Translations under genes and position numbers: made by a program
Part shown: piece by piece, positions 49,645-60,970 of the stretch
Position numbering within the stretch: position 1 is the stretch's first letter
Layout of the letters: the number at the start of each line of letters is the position of its first letter
DNA from: Trichoplusia ni
Lineage: Eukaryota > Arthropoda > Insecta > Lepidoptera > Noctuidae
Assembly: GCF_003590095.1 (NCBI RefSeq)
Contig: NC_039478.1
Span: forward strand, 5,704,001-5,768,000
Direction: 5' to 3'
Length of the DNA stretch: 64,000 bases
Notes under the pieces: model-generated
Told to the model about the DNA's origin: nothing
What the model saw: only the letters and a program-made list of their open reading frames with translations
The model's database searches: none

Positions 49645-49932
49645 AACTAGCTGTTGCCCGCGACTTCGTCCGCGTGGTGAGAAGATATAAGTTAGGAATT
49701 TTTGAAGCCTTCAAATATTTTTCCCTGTTTTCTCCACATTTTCGATTGTATCTTCGCTCATATTCGTCGCAGCGTAATGGTATATAGCCTAAAACCTTCC
49801 TCGATGAATGGTCTATTCAACACAAAATGATTTTTTTTGTTGAATAGACCATTTTTTCAATTAGAACCAGTACTTTCTTAGATTAGCGCGTTCAAACAAA
49901 CAAACTCTTCAGCTTTATATATTAGTACAGAT
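49645..49932 (+). mobile_element. Family B non-autonomous element, copy 2, with internal palindrome
   Basis: This copy runs from AACTAGCTGTTGCCCGCGAC through GTCGCAGCGTAATGGTATAT to CAAACTCTTCAGCTTTATAT and ATTAGTACAGATT. Relative to the copies at 24849 and 52531 it has an extra inverted segment at 49838-49853 that makes a perfect 16-bp hairpin with 49807-49822. The two plus- and minus-strand open frames at the left end are by-products. Confidence 0.75.
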
Positions 49933-52530
49933 TAAAAAAAAACGTTATTTAAGTCATAGAGCGTTATTAAAGCTTTATTAATAGATCGTTCTGTGAATTT
50001 GTAAACGTTAGTAAACATATTGAGATTTATCCTTAGAAATAACGCATTGTAACCTATAACCTTATACTATGGTAACCTTTGATTTTTGACAGACAAGCTT
50101 AATACTAAAATAATTTATAAACACTGCTAATATTAATCGCTTCATGTAAAATAACGGTCTACTCCTGATGACGACAAAAAAAGCGAAATTAAACTAATGT
50201 TGTTAAAAATAAACTGAGAAATGTATTAAAGCAAAGCTTGCAAATGTTAATGAGCAACAAATTCAAGCTGTCAACACATTAACTGTGAATAAGCGCAGTT
50301 ATCTAAATTGCGCATATTTGCTTTAATTAGCTTTTACGTTCATTAATTAAAATAAGGACGATTTTCTAACGCTATTTTCTGCAATACTTTGCAAGGATTC
50401 TAATCGTACTATCTTTTAACTAATAACATCATTAAAGCAATTGAATTACAGCATTTATTTTAAATGATAATATGAATTCGCTAACTAGCAAGCAAGTTGC
50501 GGAATGCCGTATTGTTTAAATCTAATCTTTAAGAAACCCCATTGGAGTGGAATTTTTATAAAATAAATGTTAATGGGGACATTTATTTTATTAAACCACA
50601 AAAAAGTTAATAGACGATAAATGCTTCACAATCTTTCTCATCAAATGAACAAAATGTTATGGCCTAAATGAAAAATAAAAAATAAATCCGATTAATATCA
50701 AATTTCTTTAGTTCTCCTGTTCTACCAGTTGCAAAACTAAAAAAATAACACAAATATAAAACATTTCATATTTTTTAAACCGAACTATTAATAACTTTTT
50801 ATTAATATTTTCAGTGACGTAGTTTCGTAGAATTCTTAAGTTTCCAAAACAACTTCGTTTACTCTGATAATGATACTCAATATACCTTTTAGTATTAATG
50901 GAACGGCATTTATAAGCTGGTATCCAATTATGGATGCCATAGTTAATTGTGCTGTAGCTTACTCATACCATGTTGTGTCAATTTCAATTAGGCAAAAGCT
51001 AATGTTTACCATCGCGTGTTCTATTAACAATTTGTTGATATAAGTACCAAGAATATAAACGTGTCTATAATTGGTGAAAGCTTGTGCTGCAATAATTGTT
51101 TTGTTATATTTGTACACTGCTGCGTCATAAGGGGATTATTTAGTTGTATCTCTTGTTATTGTATCGTTTCAGGCATTTTGACTAAGATGATTTAGGTGTT
51201 GTTAAAATAATAGTTGATTATTTATAAAACCTTACAGTATCTGTTATGGTTTCCTTCTACAATTAATATGTTTTCTGAATGTCTGAATCTGTTTCTAAAT
51301 GAATAAGGACTTATCATAAAATATAAATTATATGTGACAACCGAAGATTTTATTTTACTCGAATTCATGCGGGCGAATCCTGAAATTAACAATCGTAAGT
51401 CAAATCAAATCATCTTCGAAATACATCTTCCCGAATATTCGACTACCGAATAATAAGGACATCATAATACGTACTTCAATGTCGACAACCGTTATTTTGA
51501 TCATAATAGTCCCCTAATTAAGTAGCAGAAGGTTATCTCTGACCTTAAGTAGTCAACAGGTGAATGCCGGAAGGGTCACACTAAAACACGTATGATTACC
51601 AAAAGCGTAAAGTATGTCATCTGTCTCACAAGGAAACCGGCAGAGGCCATCTTATATAAAGTGTTATTAAGGGATCAAGATGAACAGATTAAAAAATAAA
51701 GTGACAGGCAATAATTTCTGCTCGGACTGAGTGGTTTCGGTCACCGCATAGGAATTAATAAAATTCTAAAGGAAGGGCTTTGTAAGCCCCAACAACACAT
51801 GGATTACATTTAAACAAACGCCAGTCGTTTAAAAAAAACTAAAATGACTCTAAATATAAAAATTGAAGAATTTTTGCTATGTTCACCGTATAGTTACCCG
51901 CTACTGGGAACCAGATTCCTTCCGCTTCTACCAAACTCCAATCGAGTGTAAATAATTTGACGTGGTCGCGGTTTCACTGAGCTAGAAGTTAAAAATTAAA
52001 TAGCTTTAAATGGGAATGTCTGTCAATGAGTTATGTAAGACCGACTTTTAGGTATCGAAATGAGTACCTCTAAACTAATAAGGTAATTTAATAACTTCTT
52101 TTCGTTTTATAAGCGAGTACGGTTATACTACAACGTCGATGTAATTTTCCATCTTACTCAATCCTTTGTCTTCTTTTCTTTCTTTTAATTAATTCTTCTT
52201 TAATTTAATTCTTTTAAAATTAATTTAAAATATCCATACATAAAATAAACAGGATACTGTTACAAGTATACTAAAAATAAAATATAAGCACCATCATATC
52301 ATTAAGAGGTAAATCCTCTTTCCAGTTAAACAAATGCTAGTTGGTCTCTGATCAATAGGTTCACTTCAGCGTAAATGTTGCTTGCACTGCACGTTAACAG
52401 AAACCACAGCTGTAGTTGAAGCTACGTAAGCAATAAATATGCTGCAACATACCGTATAACTACTAAATGGATAAACCGAACTGGAAACTACAAATAGTGA
52501 TCTGCCTGTGAATAGATTTGATTTCTGTAA
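49933..52530. other. AT-rich intronic stretch, nothing recognised
   Basis: I see no coding, RNA or repeat feature that can be supported in this interval. Confidence 0.5.
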
Positions 52531-52774
52531 TCTATACTAATATATAAAGCTGAAGAGTTTGTTTGAACGCGCTAATCTCAGGAACTACTGGTTCAAATTG
52601 AAAAAATCTTTTTGTATTGAATAAACCATTCATCGAGGAAGATTTGAGGCTATATACCATTACGCTGCGACTAAAAGCAGCGAAGATACTATGGAAAATG
52701 TAGAAAAAAAAAGGGCAGGTATAAATCATACTTATATCTTTTAAGCACGCGGACGAAGTCGCAACAGCTAGTCT
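52531..52774 (-). mobile_element. Family B non-autonomous element, copy 3
   Basis: Read on the minus strand it starts CTAGCTGTTGCGACTTCGTC (the CCGC of the consensus is lost), passes GTCGCAGCGTAATGGTATAT and ends CAAACTCTTCAGCTTTATAT plus ATTAGTATAGA. Both termini match copy 2, so the element appears nearly full length. The 65-codon minus-strand frame across it is not a gene. Confidence 0.75.
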
Positions 52775-54614
52775 TAGATATAGAAGATGTCACTTAAGGC
52801 TGAAGTTTCTCCCCGTTCTTTTTCCAAACCTCGCTGTATTTTGTGATTTCTGACCACGTGCGTCCCACATATCTGAGAAGATCAGAAAACTTTTGCTGTG
52901 GTAAATAAAATAATAGAAAAAATAAATACGTTTCTTGAATATTTGTACACGTGATATGAGTAACATGTTTGGTTGAATGATAGTTAAGGTTTGAATAGAA
53001 AGCAGGTTCTGAATATTCACGTAAGCGAAATTGCTATTCCTAATCTGAACGACCAACGAGCATACATGAGTACAAAAATTAAAAGAAATTAATAAAACCC
53101 TGTAGAAAAAAAATTGCTTTTGTTGAAATTAAATTTAGTTGTAAAATTATTGGACAAAATCCTTTGAATATCTCAGCTATGCCTTTATAAGTGTTTGTAT
53201 TCATCGCTTTAAGTTTAATCCCCTCTATATGTCCCCTATTGGATTTCTCAATGCGTGCAGTACTGATTGAGCGCTTAATGAAACCATTTGCTTTATTAAA
53301 ACGACACTGTAGTGTCGCTTCGTTAGCAACAGTTAAACTGTCTAGCAATAAGATCTTACTGTAATCCCCTTTTAAAGCGACATATTGTTCTATTGTTGTC
53401 TGTTTCTTATTTAGAATTTACTTTTTTTTGCTCAAGCTTTTTGGGTACAACGACAAAAATTCTGTTACTATGGTGGATTTCGGACAGTTTTGAACAAACA
53501 TCTACAGTTTGGAATTTTTGTTATATTGTATTTTCTTGGGTAAACTATTAAAAGGCAAGGCACCAGTTAGTTCCTCGAATCCCTTATTCCAAATAACTAG
53601 AACTGGAAGATTGACAAATCCATGTTGTCAGAAATTCGTGAACATTCCTTTTATAATTACGGCGCAAGCATTTATAGAAAAGCTTTCAGCTATAGCAGGA
53701 TTTTAGGCACGAGGCATTATAGTCACGGTAACATACATATCTGTATTCTGTACTGCAATATATGTATAGTTGACGTAATAATAATGCTCCTGACTATGTC
53801 ACATCAGGCCAAACGCCATGTGCGAAAAAAATCAAATTAAGTTGTGGGAGTGTGACAACGTAGTACTAGAGCATCATCAGCGGCAACAGCGGCATCTCTC
53901 TTCGTTCTTAGTACTTTTGAGGCTGACTTTTTTTCCGGATGGGAAGCGGAAGAGAGTTTCAGACTTTTCTTTTTCCCCTCTCTTTTTCCAGATTTCAAAT
54001 AAACTCTTTTCTAGAAAGGCATACTACTTCATATTTTTATTTTATCTTTTCCTTGCTTGTAGTTTCCAATACAATCAGAGAACTCTCATTAGACCCTGTA
54101 TCACCGGGTTTGTGACCTGTAAAGTTTTTCAGCCTTCATTCGTTGCAAACAGAAAGAATTTCTTCGAATGCATTATTTCTCTCCAAGAGGCTCATTAGCG
54201 TCGCTCAGAAACACTTCAAATGTTCCACCTTATAGGAAAGGTTGCAAATAATAATGCAGTGTCAAATATAAATTATTTTTTCACTTTTTTTAATATTGTA
54301 TTGGTAAAAAGTTTTCGTTTTTATTTCAACTTATTTTTTAAGTGCAATCATAATACGTTTCTATCTAACATTCATCATTCCATGTGCTTATCTATAATAT
54401 ATTCCTTTTTTGTAGTATTATCTAATGATTTCTTCTTCTATAAGCTGTATAGTAAGTATTGATTATAAAAAAAAACATTAAGAATATCCTAGAACATTCA
54501 TAAAGCATCTTTCTTATGTCCAAAAAAACATGTTTTACATCCAAGAATCTAAACAGCAGCTTAAATATAACTGCCACTTGAGTGCCAAACTGAGTGTCTT
54601 CTGTATTGTTCCAG
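52775..54614. other. Last part of the first intron
   Basis: AT-rich with several unassigned open frames (88, 89 and 126 codons) that share no recognisable motif. It ends in the acceptor for exon 2: a pyrimidine-rich GTCTTCTGTATTGTTCCAG with the AG at 54613-54614. Confidence 0.5.
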
Positions 54615-54756
54615 GCCTACAGTTGCGGAGCATAGAGGAGCCGGCGGGTGGCGCGGGCGGCGGCATGCCCGCGCCCACCTGCTACGATGCTGAATGCGCG
54701 CGCACTGAGGCCTGGCTCGACGAGAACCAGGAGTTTGTGCACGACTACTTCTTAAG
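54615..54756 (+). other. Pde11: Exon 2 of the phosphodiesterase gene (142 bp)
   Basis: The exon is bounded by TTGTTCCAG|GCC and CTTAAG|GTAAGT, both strong splice signals. It is sharply GC-rich (many C- or G-ending codons) against AT-rich flanks, as expected for a conserved coding exon. Its first two bases complete a codon begun upstream and its last two bases begin a codon completed downstream (phases 1 and 2). An open frame runs throughout. The first 50 bases would encode LQLRSIEEPAGGAGGG if an upstream exon is coding; otherwise they are 5' UTR. Confidence 0.85.
54665..54756 (+). CDS. Pde11: cGMP/cAMP phosphodiesterase, PDE5/6/11 family, N-terminal fragment
   Basis: Class I cyclic-nucleotide phosphodiesterases of this group hydrolyse 3',5'-cGMP and/or cAMP to the 5'-monophosphate and carry tandem GAF domains before the catalytic domain. 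Only the first 31 residues or so are here, starting MPAPTCYDAECARTEAWLD. The part TEAWLDENQEFVHDYFLR resembles the stretch just upstream of the first GAF domain in PDE5 (EAWLDDHWDF..YFVRK) and PDE11 (TFLDRHPELFEDYLMRK). GAF and catalytic domains must lie in exons beyond this window. I chose the ATG at 54665 because it is the first in-frame ATG after the stop in exon 1, with G at -3. If another coding exon precedes, the frame opens earlier, at 54615. Pde11 is preferred over the related insect Pde6 from the short match alone, so family assignment is firmer than the symbol. Confidence 0.7.
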
Positions 54757-55934
54757 GTAAGTTGGTTTCTGGGTACTGGGTAGTGGTGCGCCGGTGAAGA
54801 ACTCCCTATTCCCCAAGTAGGCTCCAAATATGGAAAATTGTGCGTAGGTTGGCTTTGGGAGGTTGTCAGCCCAGCCATCCTAAATCCCTCTTAATGCGCA
54901 GAAGATAATCTCCATTTGTATATTATACCAGGAATATGATGAAGTTGGTGACAGTGAAATTTCAGTCTGCTTAAGCGTTGCCTGATTCGTTGCATTTGAA
55001 ACATTGTAGTTTCTGGTAATTTTTACGGGTAAGAGTTCAGCTTGCTACTAAAATGTTCCTTGTAAGAGCTGATCTGTTAGGGTTACCATCGGTTCAAAAA
55101 AGGTGTACCACTAAACATGAATTGTAATAGTTTGTTGAAAAATACTTTATTGCACAGATAATTCGGTACTAATCTGCAGTAGCTTATGATAATTTATTGA
55201 TTAGTAAGGAGCTCGTATACTGTTCCAAATCTTTTGCTAACTGCAATACGAGCTGTTACTATAACTTTAGATTTTAGTTCAAGTAAAAGCTGCCCGTCTC
55301 TTTTGAACGATAGTTTCAAGTTTTTTATAAGTTGATTTCAATATCTCTACTTGGATGATGTGTTTGCTGTTATGACTATAAGCTCAATGTCATCTTATAC
55401 GGATTTAACTTCCAGAGGAATGTTAGAATTAAACATAGATTGCTTTAGTATACATTGTAGGAAGTATGTACCACAAATACAACACCTGGTTACATAATTT
55501 TGTACCTGGCTGGAACCCGGGCATACCTAATGTATTTGTGAAGTGATGCGAATTTGAATCAATGGATCGTTGCTCACAAATTCCATTGTTTTACTCCCGG
55601 CTCAATATTACGCCAATACCTTTATACCTGGATTGGTTCGGACGCAGTGCAATGTGTAAATTTCATTCATTCTAATTTGAATCTCTCATTTGAATTTCAT
55701 TGAAATCTAAAAGCATGCAACAATGACTCATTCACACGCCACCTCGTTTCTAATTATTGTAGCTATGTGTATATACATTCTGTAATATATTCCGTATCTT
55801 ATCGTCTTTGATATTGATAGACCTTATTTTCATTAGGTCGTCACATGATACTTGGAATCAGACCGTGTCAGTCTGAATGTCATGCTCTCAGATGTGTTAA
55901 ACGAATGGGAAATAAAGATTGTCTGTTTTTTTCT
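54757..55934. other. Start of second intron
   Basis: The donor GTAAGTTG begins the intron at 54757. GTGGTGCGCCGGTGAAGAAC at about 54783 and the following 110 bases are GC-richer and look repeat-derived. I found no exon continuing the phosphodiesterase frame in this interval or later in the window. Confidence 0.5.
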
Positions 55935-56110
55935 TGTTTTTTAGTAGTATTATCCTTGTGTCGCGGGGTTTCACAAAGGTTCAAGTCACATGCACAAAGA
56001 CACCTAGAATCAGTACAAGTATTACTGGATCACACAAATGCTTGTCCTATGCGGAGATTGAGCCAGGGACTTCAACCACTGCTCTATCTGTTTTCTCTAC
56101 GTAAGATTCA
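55935..56110 (-). mobile_element. tRNA-derived SINE, copy 3 (inverted)
   Basis: CTTGTGTCGCGGGGTTTCAC, AAGTCACATGCACAAAGACAC, GGATCACACAAATGCTTGTC and GCGGAGATTGAGCC are, in reverse complement, the body and degenerate B box (GGCTCAATCTCC) of a lepidopteran tRNA-type SINE. The head end at about 56060-56110 is too diverged to identify the parental tRNA. The overlapping 91- and 61-codon frames are by-products. Confidence 0.6.
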
Positions 56111-56484
56111 CAAGCGCTAACGGTGATCAAATCTCCAGAATATATGAAAATGTTAATTCTAAAATACGTGACTTAATTAACAGTTGCTATTTTCATGTTT
56201 GATCCATTCATATCTTTGACAAAATATAATTAATAATTAAACTTAATGAAATGATTATTCGTCCACGTGGGCGCCTATCGTGTTACTATGTAAATTTAAA
56301 TTCAAATAGACTGTGGTCAACGATACGCCTACTACCAGTTTTGATTGAAGCAATAGCTTATTGTAAACAGTTGTATAACAACAGCAATCAGCAATTATTT
56401 GCGCTCGTTCAGCCCACGAATTATTTGTTGACAATGTTGGCCGAATATTGGCGCCAGTATTTGTAGGTGTGGTATAATCACGCT

Positions 56485-56740
56485 AATATTATATATAGGC
56501 TGGAGTTTGTGAGTTTGTTTGTTTGTCATCCCTTCACGCTTAAAAAGATAGAACCAGATTATTTTTTCAATTTAGTATAGAGTTAGCTACACCTAGGCTC
56601 CTTTTTATCAGATTGCAGAAAGAGGATAATGTCTATGCAGCTATAACTAAAGGGCTCGCCGAAAAAGCAATTACCTGGATAAAACTTTTGAAGATTTTAG
56701 AACCGTCACCAGGGGTACATGTCATGAACCCTGATAGCTA
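56485..56740 (+). mobile_element. Non-autonomous element related to family B head
   Basis: ATTATATATAGGCTGGAGTTTGTGAG-like sequence (56488-56513), then TTTGTTTGTTTGTCATCCCT and CACGCTTAAAAAGATAGAAC, matches a lepidopteran repeat in which a TTTGTTTG run follows a TATATA-rich end. The terminal TATATA/TTTGTTTG organisation resembles family B, but the internal sequence differs. It runs into the family C copy at about 56700. Confidence 0.5.
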
Positions 56741-56890
56741 AACAGCTGAAATTTTCACAGATGATATATTTCTATGCCGTTACAATAAATATCCAGTTTA
56801 CACATCGCTTGTTACGGTTATTTTGTTGGTGCTTGATAAACCTATCTGTCACCCAACCAATCCATGTCACGAGTCGAACTCGCGTTTGAC
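56695..56890 (+). mobile_element. Family C element
   Basis: ACCGTCACCAGGGGTACATG, TCATGAACCCTGATAGCTAA, ATTTTCACAGATGATATATT and the terminal CACGAGTCGAACTCGCGTTT follow in the family order. The terminus has diverged by a few bases from GCGAGTCGGACTCG. Confidence 0.7.
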
Positions 56891-57679
56891 TGTTTTTATT
56901 ATTTACTGTAGTTGTTGTGGTATAATAAACGTGTCAACTGCAGTAATTTAGAACTGACTTATTATCTGACTCATATCCAAGATATGTTAATTATTGGAAT
57001 CCAATCAAGTGTCACTGTGTGTTATGGTAATGTTATATTTTAAACTGTTGGCTAAAAGCCACCAGCCCTTTTAATATCGCACTCTACATTGTATTTTGTT
57101 CTAAAACCTATCGTTGATGTGCTAACGCAGAGCTTGAACCCAGTGAATTTCATGTGATAGTTTCAACTACTCAACTTAAAATTATACATTACTTGAATCC
57201 ATCCATACACCTGAATGAAGTGCATCTTTAGTGTGTTTATGAAGACGAATTCGTTTTCGATGCTTGTTTGCCTCTTACAAATCTTCTTAAACTCCTGTAT
57301 TGGTTTAATTAGAACTATCAGAATTTGAATCAGTTCCTTAAAATGTTTAGACGTTCACACGTTCATTCAATTTATGTAAACGGATTATTTTTGACATAAC
57401 CATTTTTCCTTTTATATTTACGACACATGCTCTTGTACAAATAACATTCAATCCATCACCAAAAGCTCTCAGTTAATCCCACACCGCATGTCCGTTGTAT
57501 TTGTTCGAGGATCAATAGCCCGTGTCAATAATGAAATCAGAATAGTTAATTATTCTCGACAGAAAGGGAATTTTATTAACGCACGATAATGTGTACACTT
57601 TCTTATTATTGATATACCTACGTGACTATTATAGGGACCGTCATTAATTCAATGCTTGTACTATGAGATCGTGATTTAG
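56891..57679. other. AT-rich intronic stretch, nothing recognised
   Basis: I see no coding, RNA or repeat feature that can be supported. Confidence 0.5.
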
Positions 57680-57990
57680 GATCAATGGAGGAGCTCGTGG
57701 CTAAACTGCAACTGCACAAGTTGATCGATCACAGGTTAAGCCACACTTGGTTCGTGGATGGGTGACCATCTATCTTATAGCAAGTTTCTTCGTGTTACGA
57801 AAGGCACGTTAAATTGTGGGTTGTTATTTATACATCTTTGACAAACGTTACAGGTAGTCAGAAGCTAGAATATCTGACAACCAGTCTTAAGGGTATCGTC
57901 TGGATTGAGGAATTCAGATTCCAAGTCACGATCTGTAATACGCTGGTACTTAGCTGCAGTTACACTGGAAGTTGGAAGCTGGAAGTTAAA
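57680..57990 (+). mobile_element. 5S-rRNA-headed SINE, near full length
   Basis: The head reads GAGCTCGTGGCTAAACTGC, ACAGGTTAAGCCACACTTGG and GTGGATGGGTGACCATC. GTTAAGC and GGATGGGTGACC correspond to the internal control regions of 5S rRNA genes (GAAGTTAAGCAACG and ACTTGGATGGGTGACC). The body continues with TTTCTTCGTGTTACGAAAGG, GGCACGTTAAATTGTGGG, CATCTTTGACAAACGTTACA and GACAACCAGTCTTAAGGGTA, ending near CTGGTACTTAGCTGCAGTTA. The 3' end is the degenerate counterpart of the copy at 25847. It is a pol III-type retroposon, not a 5S gene. The 73-codon frame over it is not a protein. Confidence 0.75.
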
Positions 57991-60774
57991 TCAAATATGT
58001 TAAAAAAAGTTACGTTACATGTTGTAAAAGTCTAGGATAATGATGTCGTTGTAGAAGCGAAACGCAACTACGTGCAGTGTCTTGCTTCCACAACAGTTCT
58101 ATAGCAATGCTATATCACTTTGTTGCAGTAAGGTACGCAGGTAATTTAGTATGATAAAATACGTTTGAACGTACCACTCATTTCGCATAATCCGTTTTAT
58201 GTAATCCCGTACAAATGAGTTTTGTGTTTGCCGTGCAATTAACACTATTGTTTCTAATTTATTAGCTAATTTCGAGAATTATCCACCGAATTGCATTATA
58301 TCATAAAACGTTCGTTCGTTGTAAAGTGGTGAGATTATTTCGACAATAGATTATTATAATTTGTTTGAAATAGATCTGATATTAAACTAAATTTTAGGTA
58401 CATGAATGCTTGTCCTAATCCTGTGTATCTTTGGGATCAATCCGATGTTAAATTACTAAGTGCGGGAAAAATTATTTAAAAAAAAATATAACAATTAGAA
58501 CATCAATGAATGTAGATGATAAAACTACATAAGTGATATTAAATACTTCATATATTATCATAACATATCAAACATAGGTAACTCAGTTTCACAGGTCCAG
58601 AACATTGAAGAACATGGTTCAGTATTAAGGGTTCTCTAAATACAAAAGATGTTAAAAAGAGGTATTCCCAACTTAATTAAACCTAATTTTTTTCTCTACA
58701 ATATCTTTAATAACTTCAAATTATTCATCGCTTTTATTGTTGAGACCTTGATGTATTCATATTAAGATAAACTTGTTATCATCAGTAACTAATCTTTGTC
58801 GATCACAAATAGGATGATTCTGTAGTCATTGTTATTGGTGGGTGTGATTACAGCCTTTGGAGATTTAATTTGGTGTAACTTGATAACAATTGTTTCAAGG
58901 CTTTGATTTGATTACATTAGCGGACCTTCTTGGTGCAATTTAGCCTCTTCTTGTGCATAGCATCTTATATAATAGGGATGACGACTTAGTCGGAAAATAA
59001 AAATCTATTCAGTCCTTCCGTAAGATAATTTAAAAATGTTAGACATGTATCTTTTTCTTTCTCTGAAGATCTAAAATTGATAGATATAAACTGCTTTAAA
59101 GTTTAGAAGAGTGGAGTAACGATTTCTTAAATATCGTGACTTACGCGTAAGTTTTATTCACTGTAATTAGAGCGAGAGAGAATTTATGTTTAAGGCACAA
59201 ATTAAGAAATAGGTATCCATTATTACACATTAAACTACAAGACGGACACTGAAACACAAAATTATCGTCATACCTATTCCATACCACGTTTTGTTTAACT
59301 TTAAGAACATGTGTGCACCTCAAATTGTTGGGCAATAGTTGCTTGAAGAATTAATTAATTGACCGCTGGAGTTTTCCGTCGCTTGAAGGCGATGACGAAG
59401 GCCTCAACTTCAAAACATGACCCAATGCAACAAGTATTCAAATTAGTTTAAATGTCTACTTGTTAGTTTTGTTTCGATCTATTAATTGTTCCATTGTGTC
59501 ATCATACAAACTAAACAATAGATTTTTTTTGTTGTTGTGTTGCCTATCGCTCCCCTTGGGTTGACAAGGTCGATTCATTCAGTTAGTTTTGGTTACTGTT
59601 TAGAATTATTAGTTTCATTAAGTTCTGCTTAGCTGTATCTGTTTTGATTATTTTTCTCGTAATTCGCAAGTCTTTGACTACTTTTATCCCGTTTGTCTGA
59701 ACCGTAAGGTTCTTCGTTGACAGAAATTCCTTTCTCAAATCTAATTCGTTCATTTTCCCTCGTTAACAATTTACAGTGATTGTTAGGGTCAGAGTCCTGT
59801 AAATATGCACAAGCTACCACAAAACATCTGATCTGTCTAGATTGCACAAGATTTGTCTTATTCAATTAGTTCTCTGTTGTACAACAAGTTATCAACTCCA
59901 TTGTTAACTCGATTGGATAGTTGTCTTAGATCGAGAGAAATCGGTTGTGTCGCTTCATTACGGGCTATCTAATGATAATAATATCGAAAATTTTGCCAAC
60001 ATGCAATATGATTTCAGGATTTATTATTTCATTGTTTTTTTATGCTTTCTTAGCTGGCTGTAAAATTCTAAATCATTAACTTGGATTCTATACTTTTTTG
60101 GCTCAATATAAATATTAACCTACTAGACACTTATGTTGTGTTCTCTGCTATGCTAAACGCCAAAGTTTTAACGGCTCTGTTAATTATTGTTCCTATCCCA
60201 TTTGTATAGAACGGGATTTGTGACGTAACTGGTTATATGACCAGTTAAAACAATTAAGACTTCAATTAAGTTTGTAAGTTTCGCATAGCTCCTTCTGTTG
60301 CAAATATGGCTGGTACATAAGCTTCTTATTTTGTGTATGTTGTTCATAATGTCTTATCAGACACGAGATTCAGATCTATGAAGTTTTAACAGAATGTTTT
60401 GTTTTAATTAACACGTTTGGAAATTTCTAAATAAATACTTTTTATTTTAATTCCTTCGAGTGTAATGAATACACCGCTCATTAGATCATGCGAAATACAG
60501 CCTTATGACGTCCCAACTCCATTTTTCGTAACATAATGTTATTCCCCTCTCAAAATAAACGTAAGATCGTAAATCATAAAATTACTGCTGTTTTTTCGGT
60601 AATAAATTATCTCGTTTTACGGTTAAAAATACTTCCGACGGATAAAACAAACATGCTGTCTTGGCTATGAGGAAACTTGGCTTTCCTTAAAGTCAAGTTA
60701 CAGACGGATTTAAAACTGACCAGTCGTATAAATTCGAGTAATAAAACAAAATAAATGTGCAAACTGCTTTTTAT
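57991..60774. other. AT-rich intronic stretch with a degenerate SINE tail
   Basis: At about 58395-58485, GAATGCTTGTCCTAATCC and TTAAATTACTAAGTGCGGGA recall the 3' body of the tRNA-type SINEs at 31695 and 34092, but the A and B boxes are missing. The remainder holds nothing recognisable. Confidence 0.45.
58395..58485 (+). repeat. Degenerate tRNA-type SINE body
   Basis: The TTACTAAGTGCGGGAAAAAT segment parallels TTACTGCGGGAAATG in the copy at 31695, preceded by a GCTTGTCC motif shared with 56040. The copy is short and diverged. Confidence 0.4.
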
Positions 60775-60970
60775 AGTCTCTTTCCCAAATGATAAAAACG
60801 GAAACTTGTAAGGTAAAGCTGTCTGTCCGTCGGTCCGTCACCAAGCTGTAACAATCGCATGAACAATGATATCTACTATATCTATACAGTTGAAATTTTC
60901 ACAGATGATGTATTTTTGTAGCCGCTAAAATAACAATAAAAATAAAAATTGAGAAAAAGTAACGGTGGAA
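60775..60970 (+). mobile_element. Family C element
   Basis: GCTGTCTGTCCGTCGGTCCG, TCACCAAGCTGTAACAATCG, CAGTTGAAATTTTCACAGAT and GATGTATTTTTGTAGCCGCT are in family order. The terminal GCGAGTCGGACTCG is not present, so the right end is truncated, near AAAAAGTAACGGTGG. Confidence 0.7.

Larger units (their letters stand above)
1965..54614 (+). other. Inferred 52,650-bp first intron
   Basis: Donor GTAAGTAT at 1965 and acceptor TGTATTGTTCCAG ending at 54614 delimit this interval if exon 1 and exon 2 are joined. Large 5' introns are common in insect signalling genes and often carry enhancers and alternative promoters. The interior is AT-rich, broken in all frames and contains several repeat families annotated separately. 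No open frame in it shows a recognisable protein domain on either strand. Confidence 0.45.

Noticed and set aside
57700..57760. 5S rRNA gene
   Set aside because: Only the internal control motifs are shared; the length, flanking arms and tail are those of a SINE.
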